From an uncultured Arenimonas sp. (GTDB taxonomy: Bacteria; Pseudomonadota; Gammaproteobacteria; Xanthomonadales; Xanthomonadaceae): DNA of 16,693 nt. Position 1 is the stretch's first letter, and each line of letters begins with the position of its first letter. Below are positions 1-6,683 of the stretch, piece after piece. The stretch lies in NCBI GenBank assembly GCA_946480565.1, contig CAMLKR010000037.1:1-16693 (forward strand), written 5' to 3'. The translations under genes were made by a program, and so were the position numbers. Below the pieces are notes generated by a model that was given only the letters and a program-made list of their open reading frames with translations, did no database searches and had not been told where the DNA came from.

Positions 1-407
1 TGCTGCCGGTGTTCTGGAGCTTCCGGGTGATGGTCGGCGTGGGCATGCTGATGCTCGCGGTGTCCTGGCTGGCGGCCTGGCAGCTGCGCCGGCGCGGTGA
101 ACCGGCGCGCTGGCTGCAGCGCGTGCTGGTGGGCATGACCTTCTCGGGCTGGGTGGCCACGCTGGCCGGCTGGTACGTCACCGAGATCGGCCGCCAGCCC
201 TGGCTGGTGACCGGCGTGCTGCGCACCGCCGACGCGGCGTCGGCGACACCGGCCCCCATCATCGGCCTGAGCCTCAGCGCCTACCTGATCATCTACCTGG
301 TGCTGCTGCTGGCCTACGTCTCGGTGCTGTTCCACCTCGCCCGCAAGAGCGGCGCGACGGTGGCGCCGCCGATCACCGCCGCCCGCGGCGAACCCGATGA
401 ATCCTGA
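1..407 (+). CDS. cydA: Cytochrome bd-type quinol oxidase subunit I, C-terminal part (5' truncated)
   Basis: Only the last 134 codons are present; the reading frame is open from base 3, so the gene begins outside the window. Subunit I carries the hemes and the quinol site of the bd-type terminal oxidase in the cytoplasmic membrane. The fragment has the conserved SFRVMVG segment, whose Met corresponds to the heme b558 ligand (Met393 in E. coli CydA). It also has the signature TEIGRQPW, containing the Glu and Arg matching E. coli E445/R448 near the high-spin hemes. Three hydrophobic segments fit the final helices of the family, and the tail is short and polar. The stop codon lies 9 nt before cydB, and a GAGGA ribosome-binding site overlaps it. 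The Q-loop that separates CydA from CioA-type oxidases is upstream and not visible. Family assignment is secure; cydA versus cioA is open. Confidence 0.93.
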   Translation, partial: LPVFWSFRVMVGVGMLMLAVSWLAAWQLRRRGEPARWLQRVLVGMTFSGWVATLAGWYVTEIGRQPWLVTGVLRTADAASATPAPIIGLSLSAYLIIYLVLLLAYVSVLFHLARKSGATVAPPITAARGEPDES

Positions 408-416
408 GGACCGACC

Positions 417-1409
417 ATGGATGCCTGGCTGCCGCTGATCTTCATGGGCCTGATGGCCCTGGCGATGTTGATCTACGTGGTGCTCGACGGTTACGACCTC
501 GGGGTCGGGCTGCTGGTGCCCTTCGCCGACGGGCCAGGCAAGGACCGCATGGTCGCGTCCATCGGCCCGTTCTGGGACGCCAACGAGACCTGGCTGGTGC
601 TGGGCGTGGGCCTGCTGCTGGTCGCGTTCCCGGTGGCGCACGGCGTCATCCTGGGCGCGCTGTACCTGCCGGTGGCGGTGATGCTGATCGGCCTGATCCT
701 GCGCGGCGTCGCCTTCGACTTCCGGGCCAAGGCGCACGACGAGCACCGGGGGCTGTGGAACGCCGCCTTCAGCATCGGGTCGCTGGTGGCGGCGCTGGCG
801 CAGGGCTACATGATCGGCCGCTACATCCTGGGCTTCGAGGCGGGCGCCGTGCCGGTGCTGTTCGCGCTGTTCGTCGCGCTGTGCCTGGCCGGGGGTTACG
901 CCCTGCTCGGCGCGACCTGGCTGCTGATGAAGATGGAGGGCCCGCTGGTGCGCCAGGCCGCGGGCTGGGGCTGGTGGGCGCTGTGGGTGACCGGGCTGGG
1001 CATCGCCGCGGTGTCGATCGCGACGCCCTACGTGTCGCCGCGCATCTTCGAGAAGTGGTTCGCGCTGCCCAACCTGTTCCTGCTGATGCCGGTGCCCCTG
1101 CTCACCGCCGGCCTGTTCGCGGTCTGCGAGAACCACCTGCGCCGGATCCGGCGCGGCGACAAGGGCAAGGACTGGGTGCCGTTCGCCGCCGCGATCGGCA
1201 TGTTCGTGCTGGCCTTCGCCGGGCTGGCCTACAGCCTGTATCCCTACCTCGTCATCGACCGCATCGAGTTCTGGGACGCGGCGGCCGCGCCGGGTTCGCT
1301 GAAGATCATCCTGGCGGGCGCGCTGGTCACGCTGCCGATGATCATTGGCTACACCATCTTCTCGTACAAGGTGTTCTGGGGCCGCAGCACCGAACTCAGC
1401 TACGAGTGA
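417..1409 (+). CDS. cydB: Cytochrome bd-type quinol oxidase subunit II (CydB/CioB family)
   Basis: This 330-residue polytopic membrane protein is the second core subunit of a bd-type quinol oxidase, which reduces O2 to water without pumping protons. Family marks are the N-terminal helix ending in VVLDGYDLGVG, the conserved FWDANETWLV segment near residue 50, the RGVAFDFR motif after helix 3, and about eight to nine hydrophobic segments. The length is nearer to the shorter CioB-type (about 335 residues) than to E. coli CydB (about 379), which hints at a cyanide-insensitive-type oxidase. The ATG at 417 follows GAGGA at 406-410. It lies 9 nt after cydA, so the two form one operon. No cydX-like small gene follows: the 3' end runs straight into the convergent desaturase gene, with a 14-bp overlap and no visible terminator. 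Confidence 0.95.
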   Translation: MDAWLPLIFMGLMALAMLIYVVLDGYDLGVGLLVPFADGPGKDRMVASIGPFWDANETWLVLGVGLLLVAFPVAHGVILGALYLPVAVMLIGLILRGVAFDFRAKAHDEHRGLWNAAFSIGSLVAALAQGYMIGRYILGFEAGAVPVLFALFVALCLAGGYALLGATWLLMKMEGPLVRQAAGWGWWALWVTGLGIAAVSIATPYVSPRIFEKWFALPNLFLLMPVPLLTAGLFAVCENHLRRIRRGDKGKDWVPFAAAIGMFVLAFAGLAYSLYPYLVIDRIEFWDAAAAPGSLKIILAGALVTLPMIIGYTIFSYKVFWGRSTELSYE

Positions 1410-2157
1410 CGGCGCCGCCGGCCGGCAAGCGCGGCGCCGGAGCACGCGCCGGCGTGGCCATGGCCGGGTCGCTGCGCGGCTGCCATCCGGTCAGCGTGGT
1501 GATCGCCCGTTCCAGCGCCGGGTAGAAGCCTGCGCGGGTCAGCGCGGCATTGCACCAGCCGCTGGTGATGCAGTAATGCCCGCCGGCCGGATCGGCGTGG
1601 TGGCGGGCGTGGCCGCGGCGCGTCAGCACCAGGCGTGCCGCCTGCAGCCAGCGCACCGGCCGCGGCGGCTGCGGCATGTGCGCCCACTGGTGCACCTGGT
1701 TGGTCGGCAGGGCCAGGATTGCCGCCGAGGCCAGCAGCACCGCCGCCGACTGCGCCGCGGCGCCGTCCAGCGGCAGCAGCATCGCCAGCGCGAGGAAGGG
1801 CAGGCAGGCCGCCGCGACGTCACCGTTGAGGTCCAGGAAACCGCGCTCGAGGATGTCGCGCGGATTGACGTGGTGCACGCGGAAGGGGTGCAGAAGCCGG
1901 CGCCCGAGCACCGGCGTGTCCACCCGCCCCCAGGTGTCGGCGGCCCAGTGCACCAGACCCGACAGGAAGTCGGCCAGCAGCCAGCCGGCGAGCACCAGTG
2001 CCACCAGGATCGTCGGCCTCAGGTCCACGGTTGTCGCCAGTCGGTGCAGGACCAGCGCGGCCAGCACCCCGGCCAGGGCCATGAAGGCCGCCGAAACCAG
2101 CTTCGCCGTCATGCTGGTGCGGTGGTTTTGCTGGAGGTCGTGCGCTGCGCCGTCCAC
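1396..2157 (-). CDS. CarF/TMEM189/FAD4-family lipid desaturase (putative plasmanylethanolamine desaturase-like)
   Basis: This is a membrane protein of the lipid desaturase family that includes bacterial CarF, animal TMEM189/PEDS1 and plant FAD4. CarF and PEDS1 make the vinyl-ether bond of plasmalogens, using a di-iron centre held by histidines. Numbered from the GTG at 2157, the visible motifs in family order are H70-x3-D74 in SGLVHWAADTWG, RVHHVNP (H95, H96), HQWAH (H156, H160), GHARHH (H183, H186, H187) and H194 before YCITSGWCN. Hydrophobic stretches lie near residues 20-40, 48-70 and 115-150. The start is uncertain: GTG 2157 is 4 nt after the upstream stop and could be coupled, but ATG 2112 (238 residues) begins just before the first helix; neither has a good ribosome-binding site. 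The gene is last in the EF-G-like cluster. The true substrate (ether lipid or acyl chain) cannot be told from sequence. Confidence 0.85.
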   Translation of the reverse strand: MDGAAHDLQQNHRTSMTAKLVSAAFMALAGVLAALVLHRLATTVDLRPTILVALVLAGWLLADFLSGLVHWAADTWGRVDTPVLGRRLLHPFRVHHVNPRDILERGFLDLNGDVAAACLPFLALAMLLPLDGAAAQSAAVLLASAAILALPTNQVHQWAHMPQPPRPVRWLQAARLVLTRRGHARHHADPAGGHYCITSGWCNAALTRAGFYPALERAITTLTGWQPRSDPAMATPARAPAPRLPAGGAVTRS

Positions 2158-2161
2158 CGGA

Positions 2162-2449
2162 TCAGGCCGCGCTGCCGAGATGGCGTTTTCGTTCGGCCGT
2201 GTAGTGCCACCAGGGCAGCGGCGGCGCGCCCTCCATGAAACGCACGGCCGAGAGGAAACAGTCGATCAGGCAGGGATCCTGGCGCACGCCGGCCAGGCGG
2301 TTGCTGTGTTCGTACATCGCGTAGGGATCGCGGCCGACCAGCTGGCGCGGCTCGGTGATGCCGAGCGCGCGCAGGTCGGCGGCGATGGACGGGCCGATGT
2401 TCGGAATGTCGGCCAGGCGCTTGGCCTGGCCGGGAGTTTTCGCCTTCAT
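2162..2449 (-). CDS. Cdd1-family helix-hairpin-helix protein
   Basis: This 95-residue soluble protein matches the 'pathogenicity locus Cdd1' family, sometimes annotated as mitomycin-resistance protein. The helix-hairpin-helix core is at residues 12-31 (ADIPNIGPSIAADLRALGI), a fold that usually contacts DNA backbone without sequence preference. It is followed by the family's GRDPYAMYE segment (39-47) and a DPCLIDCF segment (58-65) with two cysteines, C60 and C64. The C-terminal PPLPWWHYT block (76-84) is also typical. The ATG at 2449 lies 10 nt after the stop of the EF-G-like gene. A GAGGAGG run sits inside the end of that gene but is rather far away (about 16 nt) for a normal ribosome-binding site. 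The downstream desaturase GTG is 4 nt past this stop, so the three genes look co-transcribed. The molecular role of the family is not established. Confidence 0.85.
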   Translation of the reverse strand: MKAKTPGQAKRLADIPNIGPSIAADLRALGITEPRQLVGRDPYAMYEHSNRLAGVRQDPCLIDCFLSAVRFMEGAPPLPWWHYTAERKRHLGSAA

Positions 2450-2459
2450 GCCGCCCAGT

Positions 2460-4496
2460 CTAGTCCTCCTCGTGCCGCGGCTTGTAGGCTTCCATCAGCT
2501 GCTTCTGCACGCTCCCGGGCACCGGTTCGTAGTGGCTGAACTCCAGGTCGTAGCGGCCGCGCCCGGCCGTCGCGCCCTTGAGTTCCGCCGCGTAGTCGGT
2601 GAGTTCGGACAGCGGCACCTGGGCCTTGACCAGGATCTCGCCGCCGCGGCCCGAGTCGGTGCCGTGGATGCGCGCGCGCTTTCCCGCCAGCTGGCCGGTG
2701 ATGTCGCCCATATGGGCTTCGGGCGCCGCCACGGTCAGGTCCACGATCGGTTCCAGCACCTGCGGCCGGGCCTTGAGCACGGCGTCGAGGAAAGCCTTCC
2801 TGCCGGCGGCGACGAAGGCCACCTCCTTCGAATCGACCGTGTGGTACTTGCCGTCGTACACCGTCACCCGCACGTCCTGCAGCGGGTAACCGGCGATGGC
2901 GCCGCCGTGCAGCACCTGGCGCACGCCCTTTTCCACCGCGGGGATGAACTGCCCCGGGATGGTGCCGCCCTTCACCGCGTCCACGAACTCGAAGCCCTTG
3001 CCGCGCTCCAGCGGTTCGATGCGCAGGAAGACCTCGCCGAACTGGCCGGCACCGCCGGTCTGCTTCTTGTGCCGGTGGTGGCCCTCGGCCTGCGATCCGA
3101 TCGTCTCGCGGTAGGCGATGCGCGGCGGGCGCGAGGCGACGTCCACGCCGTAGCGCTCCTTTATCCGTTCCAGCATCACCCGCAGGTGCAGTTCGCCCAG
3201 GCCGCGGATCACCGTCTCGTTGAGCTCGGCGTGGTGTTCGACGTGAAACCCCGGGTCCTCCTCGGCCAGCTTGTGCAGGGCCGTGGCCAGCTTCTGCTCC
3301 TGGCCGCGGGTCGCGGCCTCGATCGCCAGGCCGAACATCGGCTTCGGGAACTCCAGCGGCTTGAGCCGGATGTGGTCCTCGTCGTGGCTGTCGTGCAGCA
3401 CGGCGTCGAAATGGATCTCGTCTATCTTGGCCACGGCCGCGATGTCGCCGGGGATGGCGCGCTCGATCTCGACGTGGTCCTTGCCCTTGAGCTTGAACAG
3501 GTGGCCGACCTTGAAGGGCTTCTTGCCGTCGTCGATGAACAGCTGGCTGTCGCGCCTCACCGTGCCCTGGAACACGCGGAACACGCTGAGCTTGCCGACG
3601 AAGGGGTCGTTGACGATCTTGAACACGTCGGCGATCACGTGCGCCTTCGGGTCGGGCGTGGAAATGATCGGCTCGCCGTTCTTCTCGAAGGGCGGCGGAT
3701 TGCCCTCCAGCGGGTTGGGGAAGAGTTTTTCCGCCAGGTCCAGCAGCTCCCTGACGCCGGCGCCGGTGCGGGCCGACACGAAGCACACCGGCACCAGATG
3801 GCCTTCGCGCAGGCACTGTTCGAAAGCATCGTGCAAGGCCTGGCCGCCCAGGCCTTCCTCGCCGTCCTCGAGGTAGCGCTCCATCACCTGTTCGTTGATC
3901 TCGACCACCTGGTCGATGATGCGCTGGTGGGCGTCGGCGACCGGCCCGAGGTCGGAGTCGCCGGCCGGGTTGAAGAAGCAGTCCACCACGCGCCGGCCGC
4001 CGTCGGCCGGCAGGTTGATGGGCAGGCATTCGGGGCCGAACGTCTCGCGCAGGTCGTCCACCAGGGCCGCCAGCCTGCCGGGCTCGGCATCGATCTTGTT
4101 GACTACGATCACCCGGCAAAGGTTGCGCGCCTTCGCGTACTCCATCATGCGTCGCGTGCCGTATTCGATGCCGGTGCCGGCGTTGACCACGATGGCGACC
4201 GTCTCCACCGCGGAGAAGGCCGAAAGGGTCGGGCCGCGGAAGTCGGGATAACCGGGGGTGTCGATCAGGTTGACGTGGATGCCGGCGTGGTCGGTCGAGG
4301 CGATCGCCGTGTTGAGCGAATGGCCGCGGCTTCGTTCCATAGGGTCGAAGTCGGACACCGTGGTGCCGCGCTCGAGGCTGCCTGCCGTCTGAATCGCGCC
4401 ACCGGCATGCAGCAGGGCTTCGAACAGGGTGGTTTTGCCGGCGCCGGAGTGGCCTGCCAGGGCCACGTTGCGGATGGTTTCCGTGCTGTACGACAT
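2460..4496 (-). CDS. Elongation factor G-like translational GTPase (EF-G2-type paralogue)
   Basis: This 678-residue five-domain GTPase is related to EF-G but belongs to the paralogous EF-G-like branch. The P-loop is GHSGAGKTT (15-23), G3 is DTPGYPDF (79-86), G4 is NKID (133-136), and a G5-type SAR motif lies near 240. EF-G domains II to V follow, with HHAELNETVIRGLGELHL around 400-420 and a domain IV/V region ending in HYEPVPGSVQ. Two catalytic regions differ from housekeeping EF-G. The G3 histidine that positions the water in EF-G/EF-Tu (DTPGHVDF) is Tyr83, and the switch I ERGIT-like motif reads SRGHS (56-60). Reduced or altered GTP hydrolysis is therefore possible; a mycobacterial EF-G2 has been reported to bind GTP without hydrolysing it. 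The ATG at 4496 has GGGAGAG about 8 nt upstream. It heads the cluster with the Cdd1 and desaturase genes. It is probably not the cell's main EF-G. Confidence 0.92.
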   Translation of the reverse strand: MSYSTETIRNVALAGHSGAGKTTLFEALLHAGGAIQTAGSLERGTTVSDFDPMERSRGHSLNTAIASTDHAGIHVNLIDTPGYPDFRGPTLSAFSAVETVAIVVNAGTGIEYGTRRMMEYAKARNLCRVIVVNKIDAEPGRLAALVDDLRETFGPECLPINLPADGGRRVVDCFFNPAGDSDLGPVADAHQRIIDQVVEINEQVMERYLEDGEEGLGGQALHDAFEQCLREGHLVPVCFVSARTGAGVRELLDLAEKLFPNPLEGNPPPFEKNGEPIISTPDPKAHVIADVFKIVNDPFVGKLSVFRVFQGTVRRDSQLFIDDGKKPFKVGHLFKLKGKDHVEIERAIPGDIAAVAKIDEIHFDAVLHDSHDEDHIRLKPLEFPKPMFGLAIEAATRGQEQKLATALHKLAEEDPGFHVEHHAELNETVIRGLGELHLRVMLERIKERYGVDVASRPPRIAYRETIGSQAEGHHRHKKQTGGAGQFGEVFLRIEPLERGKGFEFVDAVKGGTIPGQFIPAVEKGVRQVLHGGAIAGYPLQDVRVTVYDGKYHTVDSKEVAFVAAGRKAFLDAVLKARPQVLEPIVDLTVAAPEAHMGDITGQLAGKRARIHGTDSGRGGEILVKAQVPLSELTDYAAELKGATAGRGRYDLEFSHYEPVPGSVQKQLMEAYKPRHEED

Positions 4497-4599
4497 GAGG
4501 CCGTCTCTCCCAAGTGATGGGTGGATAGGCCGTCATGGTCGGCGGCGCAGAGGCGCTGCCAGGTCGTTTTCGCGCGACCGCGCGTCGGTCATGGCGGGA

Positions 4600-4615
4600 C
4601 CCGGCCAGGGCCGGG
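4600..4615. repeat. Short GC-rich inverted repeat in the divergent intergenic region
   Basis: The sequence cccggcc-ag-ggccggg is a perfect 7-bp inverted repeat between the divergent EF-G-like and osmC genes. There is no T-run on either side, so it is not an intrinsic terminator. In DNA this GC-rich it may be accidental. Confidence 0.3.
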
Positions 4616-4641
4616 AGGGCTAGCCTTCCACCTGCGCGCCA

Positions 4642-4655
4642 CCGGGTCAACCCGG
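4642..4655. promoter_or_regulatory. Candidate operator palindrome upstream of osmC
   Basis: The sequence ccgggt-ca-acccgg is a perfect 6+6 dyad with a 2-nt centre. It ends 4 nt before a TATCAT hexamer (4660-4665) that resembles a -10 box. The position, overlapping the expected core promoter of osmC, is where a repressor or redox regulator would sit. No match to a named regulator consensus is claimed. Confidence 0.3.
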
Positions 4656-4659
4656 GGTC

Positions 4660-4665
4660 TATCAT
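4660..4665 (+). promoter_or_regulatory. Possible -10 element for osmC
   Basis: TATCAT is the most AT-rich hexamer in the osmC leader and lies 43 nt before the ATG. No convincing -35 hexamer is seen 16-18 bp upstream, where the ccgggtcaacccgg dyad lies, so the promoter would need an activator or an alternative sigma factor. This is a weak call. Confidence 0.3.
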
Positions 4666-4708
4666 GACCCTCCCGGCCGCCGCGGCGGCCCGCCACCGGA
4701 GAACCACC

Positions 4709-5137
4709 ATGGGATTCAAGCGCCACGCCACCGCCCACTGGGAGGGCGACCTCAAGACCGGCCAGGGCCGCATGAGCACGCCGCAGAGCGGCCTGTTCGA
4801 GGGCACCCGGTATTCGTTCGGCACCCGCTTCGGCGACGAGAAGGGCAGCAACCCGGAAGAGCTGCTGGCGGCGGCCCACGCCGGCTGCTACTCGATGGCG
4901 CTGAGCTTCATCCTGCAGAACGCCGGTTTCACCGCCAGCCGCATCGACACCAAGGCCGAGGTGTTGATGGAAACCTCGCCGGGCCCGCATGCGGTCGGCG
5001 TGCACCTGACGGTGAGCGCCAGCGTCCCGGGCATCGATGCCGCGGGTTTCGCCGACATCGCCGCCAATGCCAAGGAGAACTGCGTGATCTCGCGCGCGCT
5101 CGGCATCCCGGTGACGATGGACGCCAGGCTTGTCTGA
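4709..5137 (+). CDS. osmC: OsmC-family peroxiredoxin
   Basis: This 142-residue protein of the OsmC/Ohr superfamily is a cytoplasmic thiol peroxidase that reduces organic hydroperoxides through two cysteines. Both are in place: C60 in ELLAAAHAGCYSMAL and C125 in AKENCVISRAL. The N-terminal HWEGDLKTGQG and TRFGDEKGSNPEELL segments are typical of the OsmC branch (osmotic or oxidative stress inducible) rather than Ohr. The length matches E. coli OsmC (about 143 residues). The ATG at 4709 is preceded by GGAGAA at 4698-4703, 5 nt away. The frame is open further upstream, but the homologous region begins at this ATG. The stop overlaps the TTG start of the next gene, suggesting translational coupling. 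A small dyad and a TATCAT box upstream may be its control region. Confidence 0.93.
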   Translation: MGFKRHATAHWEGDLKTGQGRMSTPQSGLFEGTRYSFGTRFGDEKGSNPEELLAAAHAGCYSMALSFILQNAGFTASRIDTKAEVLMETSPGPHAVGVHLTVSASVPGIDAAGFADIAANAKENCVISRALGIPVTMDARLV

Positions 5138-5843
5138 AGCGGGTGCGCCGCCGGCGCGCCGGGTCGCCGTGTTTGTTCACGGCGCCGGAGGCGGCGGCTG
5201 GGAGTGGGGCGTCTGGACGCGGGTGTTCGCCGCGTACGGTTTCGATGTGCACGCGCCGGACCTGCTGGCCGGCCCCTCGGGCCTGGCGGCGACGACCCTG
5301 CAGGACTACATCGACCAGGTCGGCCGTTGGCTGCACGAGGCCAGGGGCCGGCACCCGGGCGCCTTCCTCGTGCTGGTCGGCGCCAGCCTGGGCGGGCTGC
5401 TGGCCCTGGCGCATGCGCGGTCGGCCGACGCGCTGGTGTTGGTCAACCCTATGCCGCCGGAGGGCCTGCCGGCGCCGCCGCGTCCGGCCGTCGTGCCCTG
5501 GGGCCGCGCGGCCTCGCTGCCCGGCACCCGCCGGGCGATGCCGGATGCCGACGAATCCGCCGCGCTGTTCGCGTTCCGGCGCTGGCGCGATGAATCCGGC
5601 CAGGTCCTGGACCAGGCCGCCGCGGGCCTGCCGCTGCCGGCGTCGGACACGCCCGCCTGGCTGCTGGCCTCCGACGACGACGAGGACGTGCCGCCCGAGG
5701 CGACGCGGACGCTGGCGCGCCGGCTCGGCGCCCGCCTGCAGGCCTGGCCGGGCAGCCACGTCGGGCCGCTGCTGGGCCGCCGCGCGGCGACCGCGGCGGA
5801 GCGGGCTGTCGAATGGCTGAACGGTCTTTCCCGCCGGCCCTGA
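5130..5843 (+). CDS. Small alpha/beta-hydrolase-fold protein
   Basis: This 237-residue soluble alpha/beta hydrolase has unknown substrate. It shows the oxyanion-hole motif VFVHGAGGG (14-22), the nucleophile elbow GASLGG with Ser86, an acidic cluster SDDDEDVPPE near residue 185 that could supply the catalytic Asp, and a late GSHVGPL supplying the His. There is no signal peptide, so it should act in the cytoplasm. The best start is TTG at 5130 (TTGTCTGA), which overlaps the osmC stop by 8 nt. A rare start inside an overlap suggests that its translation depends on ribosomes finishing osmC. The nearest in-frame alternative, a GTG just before the HGAGG strand, would leave almost no N-terminus. Coupling to a peroxiredoxin suggests, without proof, a role in handling peroxide-damaged or ester substrates. 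Confidence 0.85.
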   Translation: MSEAGAPPARRVAVFVHGAGGGGWEWGVWTRVFAAYGFDVHAPDLLAGPSGLAATTLQDYIDQVGRWLHEARGRHPGAFLVLVGASLGGLLALAHARSADALVLVNPMPPEGLPAPPRPAVVPWGRAASLPGTRRAMPDADESAALFAFRRWRDESGQVLDQAAAGLPLPASDTPAWLLASDDDEDVPPEATRTLARRLGARLQAWPGSHVGPLLGRRAATAAERAVEWLNGLSRRP

Positions 5844-5910
5844 GTTCAGCGGCAGTTGGGCGCCCGGGCCCGAGCATGCCCTCGCGCCAATCCGGCGCCA
5901 GGAGTCGCCC

Positions 5911-6579
5911 ATGAAAGCCCTCGCCGTCAGCTCCCTCGCTCTTGCCCTGGCCTTCGCCGCCGGCAGCGCGGACGCCAACGACTACTACGACGCCAACCGC
6001 GGTTACGACGACCGGTATGGCTACGATCCCGGCTATCCGCGCGACGCCGGTTCCGCCTACGACATGGCGCGCGTGCTGAGCGTGGACCCGATCATCGAGC
6101 CGGGCCAGCCGGTGAACCGGCAGGAATGCTGGCGCGAACCGGCTCCGACCTACGCCCGCGACTACCGCCATGACCCGCGCTACGACCGCTACCCGCGTCG
6201 CACCAGCGGCGGCGGTGCGGTGCTCGGCGCCATCGTCGGCGGCGTGCTCGGCAACAGCGTCGGCAGCGGCGACGGCCGCCAGGCCGCGACGGTGGCCGGC
6301 GCCGTGATCGGCGGCGCCATCGGCCACAACATCGAGCGCAACGGCCAGCGCCGCGCCGATGCCTACGGTTACCGCGACGACCGCTACTACGGCCACGACG
6401 CCGGCTACCGCCAGGCCGAGGTCGAACGTTGCCGCGTGGTCACCGACTACCGCAGCGACGAACGCGTGGTCGGCTACCGGGTCGCCTACGAATACGCCGG
6501 ACGCACCTGGCAGACCGTCACCGATTACCACCCGGGCAGCGAAATCCGCGTCCGCGTGGACGTCACGCCGGAAGGCTGA
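5911..6579 (+). CDS. Exported glycine-zipper 2TM domain protein
   Basis: This 222-residue envelope protein has a signal peptide at residues 1-22 (hydrophobic LALALAFAAG core, likely cleavage after SADA). There is no lipobox cysteine, so it is not an obvious lipoprotein. After it comes a Tyr/Asp/Arg-rich segment (about 24-97). A glycine zipper follows at about 100-141, with repeated Gly-x3-Gly spacing (GAIVGGVLGNSVG and AGAVIGGAIG), as in the Rick_17kDa_Anti/Gly-zipper_2TM family. A C-terminal domain has the CRVVTDY...GYRVAYEYAG pattern and ends in repeated basic/valine beta-type sequence. Such proteins insert in or line the outer membrane, but the family has no single known function. The ATG at 5911 has AGGAG at 5900-5904. 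The gene is followed within 30 nt by an intrinsic terminator. Confidence 0.88.
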   Translation: MKALAVSSLALALAFAAGSADANDYYDANRGYDDRYGYDPGYPRDAGSAYDMARVLSVDPIIEPGQPVNRQECWREPAPTYARDYRHDPRYDRYPRRTSGGGAVLGAIVGGVLGNSVGSGDGRQAATVAGAVIGGAIGHNIERNGQRRADAYGYRDDRYYGHDAGYRQAEVERCRVVTDYRSDERVVGYRVAYEYAGRTWQTVTDYHPGSEIRVRVDVTPEG

Positions 6580-6606
6580 GCACTCTCTCCCTCAGTTGAC
6601 CGCCTG

Positions 6607-6634
6607 GAAGGGGCCCTCGGGCCCCTTCGCTTTT
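6607..6634 (+). terminator. Intrinsic terminator of the glycine-zipper gene
   Basis: There is a perfect 10-bp inverted repeat, gaaggggccc / gggccccttc (6607-6616 and 6619-6628), realistically a 9-bp stem with a 4-nt loop. It is followed by gcTTTT. It lies 28 nt after the glycine-zipper stop and separates this gene from the amidohydrolase. Confidence 0.85.
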
Positions 6635-6683
6635 CACGCGTCCGGGTTGTTACCCTCCGGCAGGGACCTGCCAGGAGTTGTTG

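Noticed and set aside
1410..1500. A cydX-like small subunit gene after cydB
   Set aside because: The 3' side of cydB is occupied by the convergent desaturase gene, and no short hydrophobic frame with a ribosome-binding site is seen.
2355..4517. A 720-codon plus-strand frame antisense to the EF-G-like gene
   Set aside because: It is the mirror of a well-supported GTPase gene, with biased composition (His, Val, Leu, Gly repeats) and no recognisable domain.
2446..4851. An 801-codon minus-strand frame overlapping the EF-G-like gene in another frame
   Set aside because: The Arg/Gly/Pro-rich translation lacks motifs, while the alternative frame has every EF-G signature.
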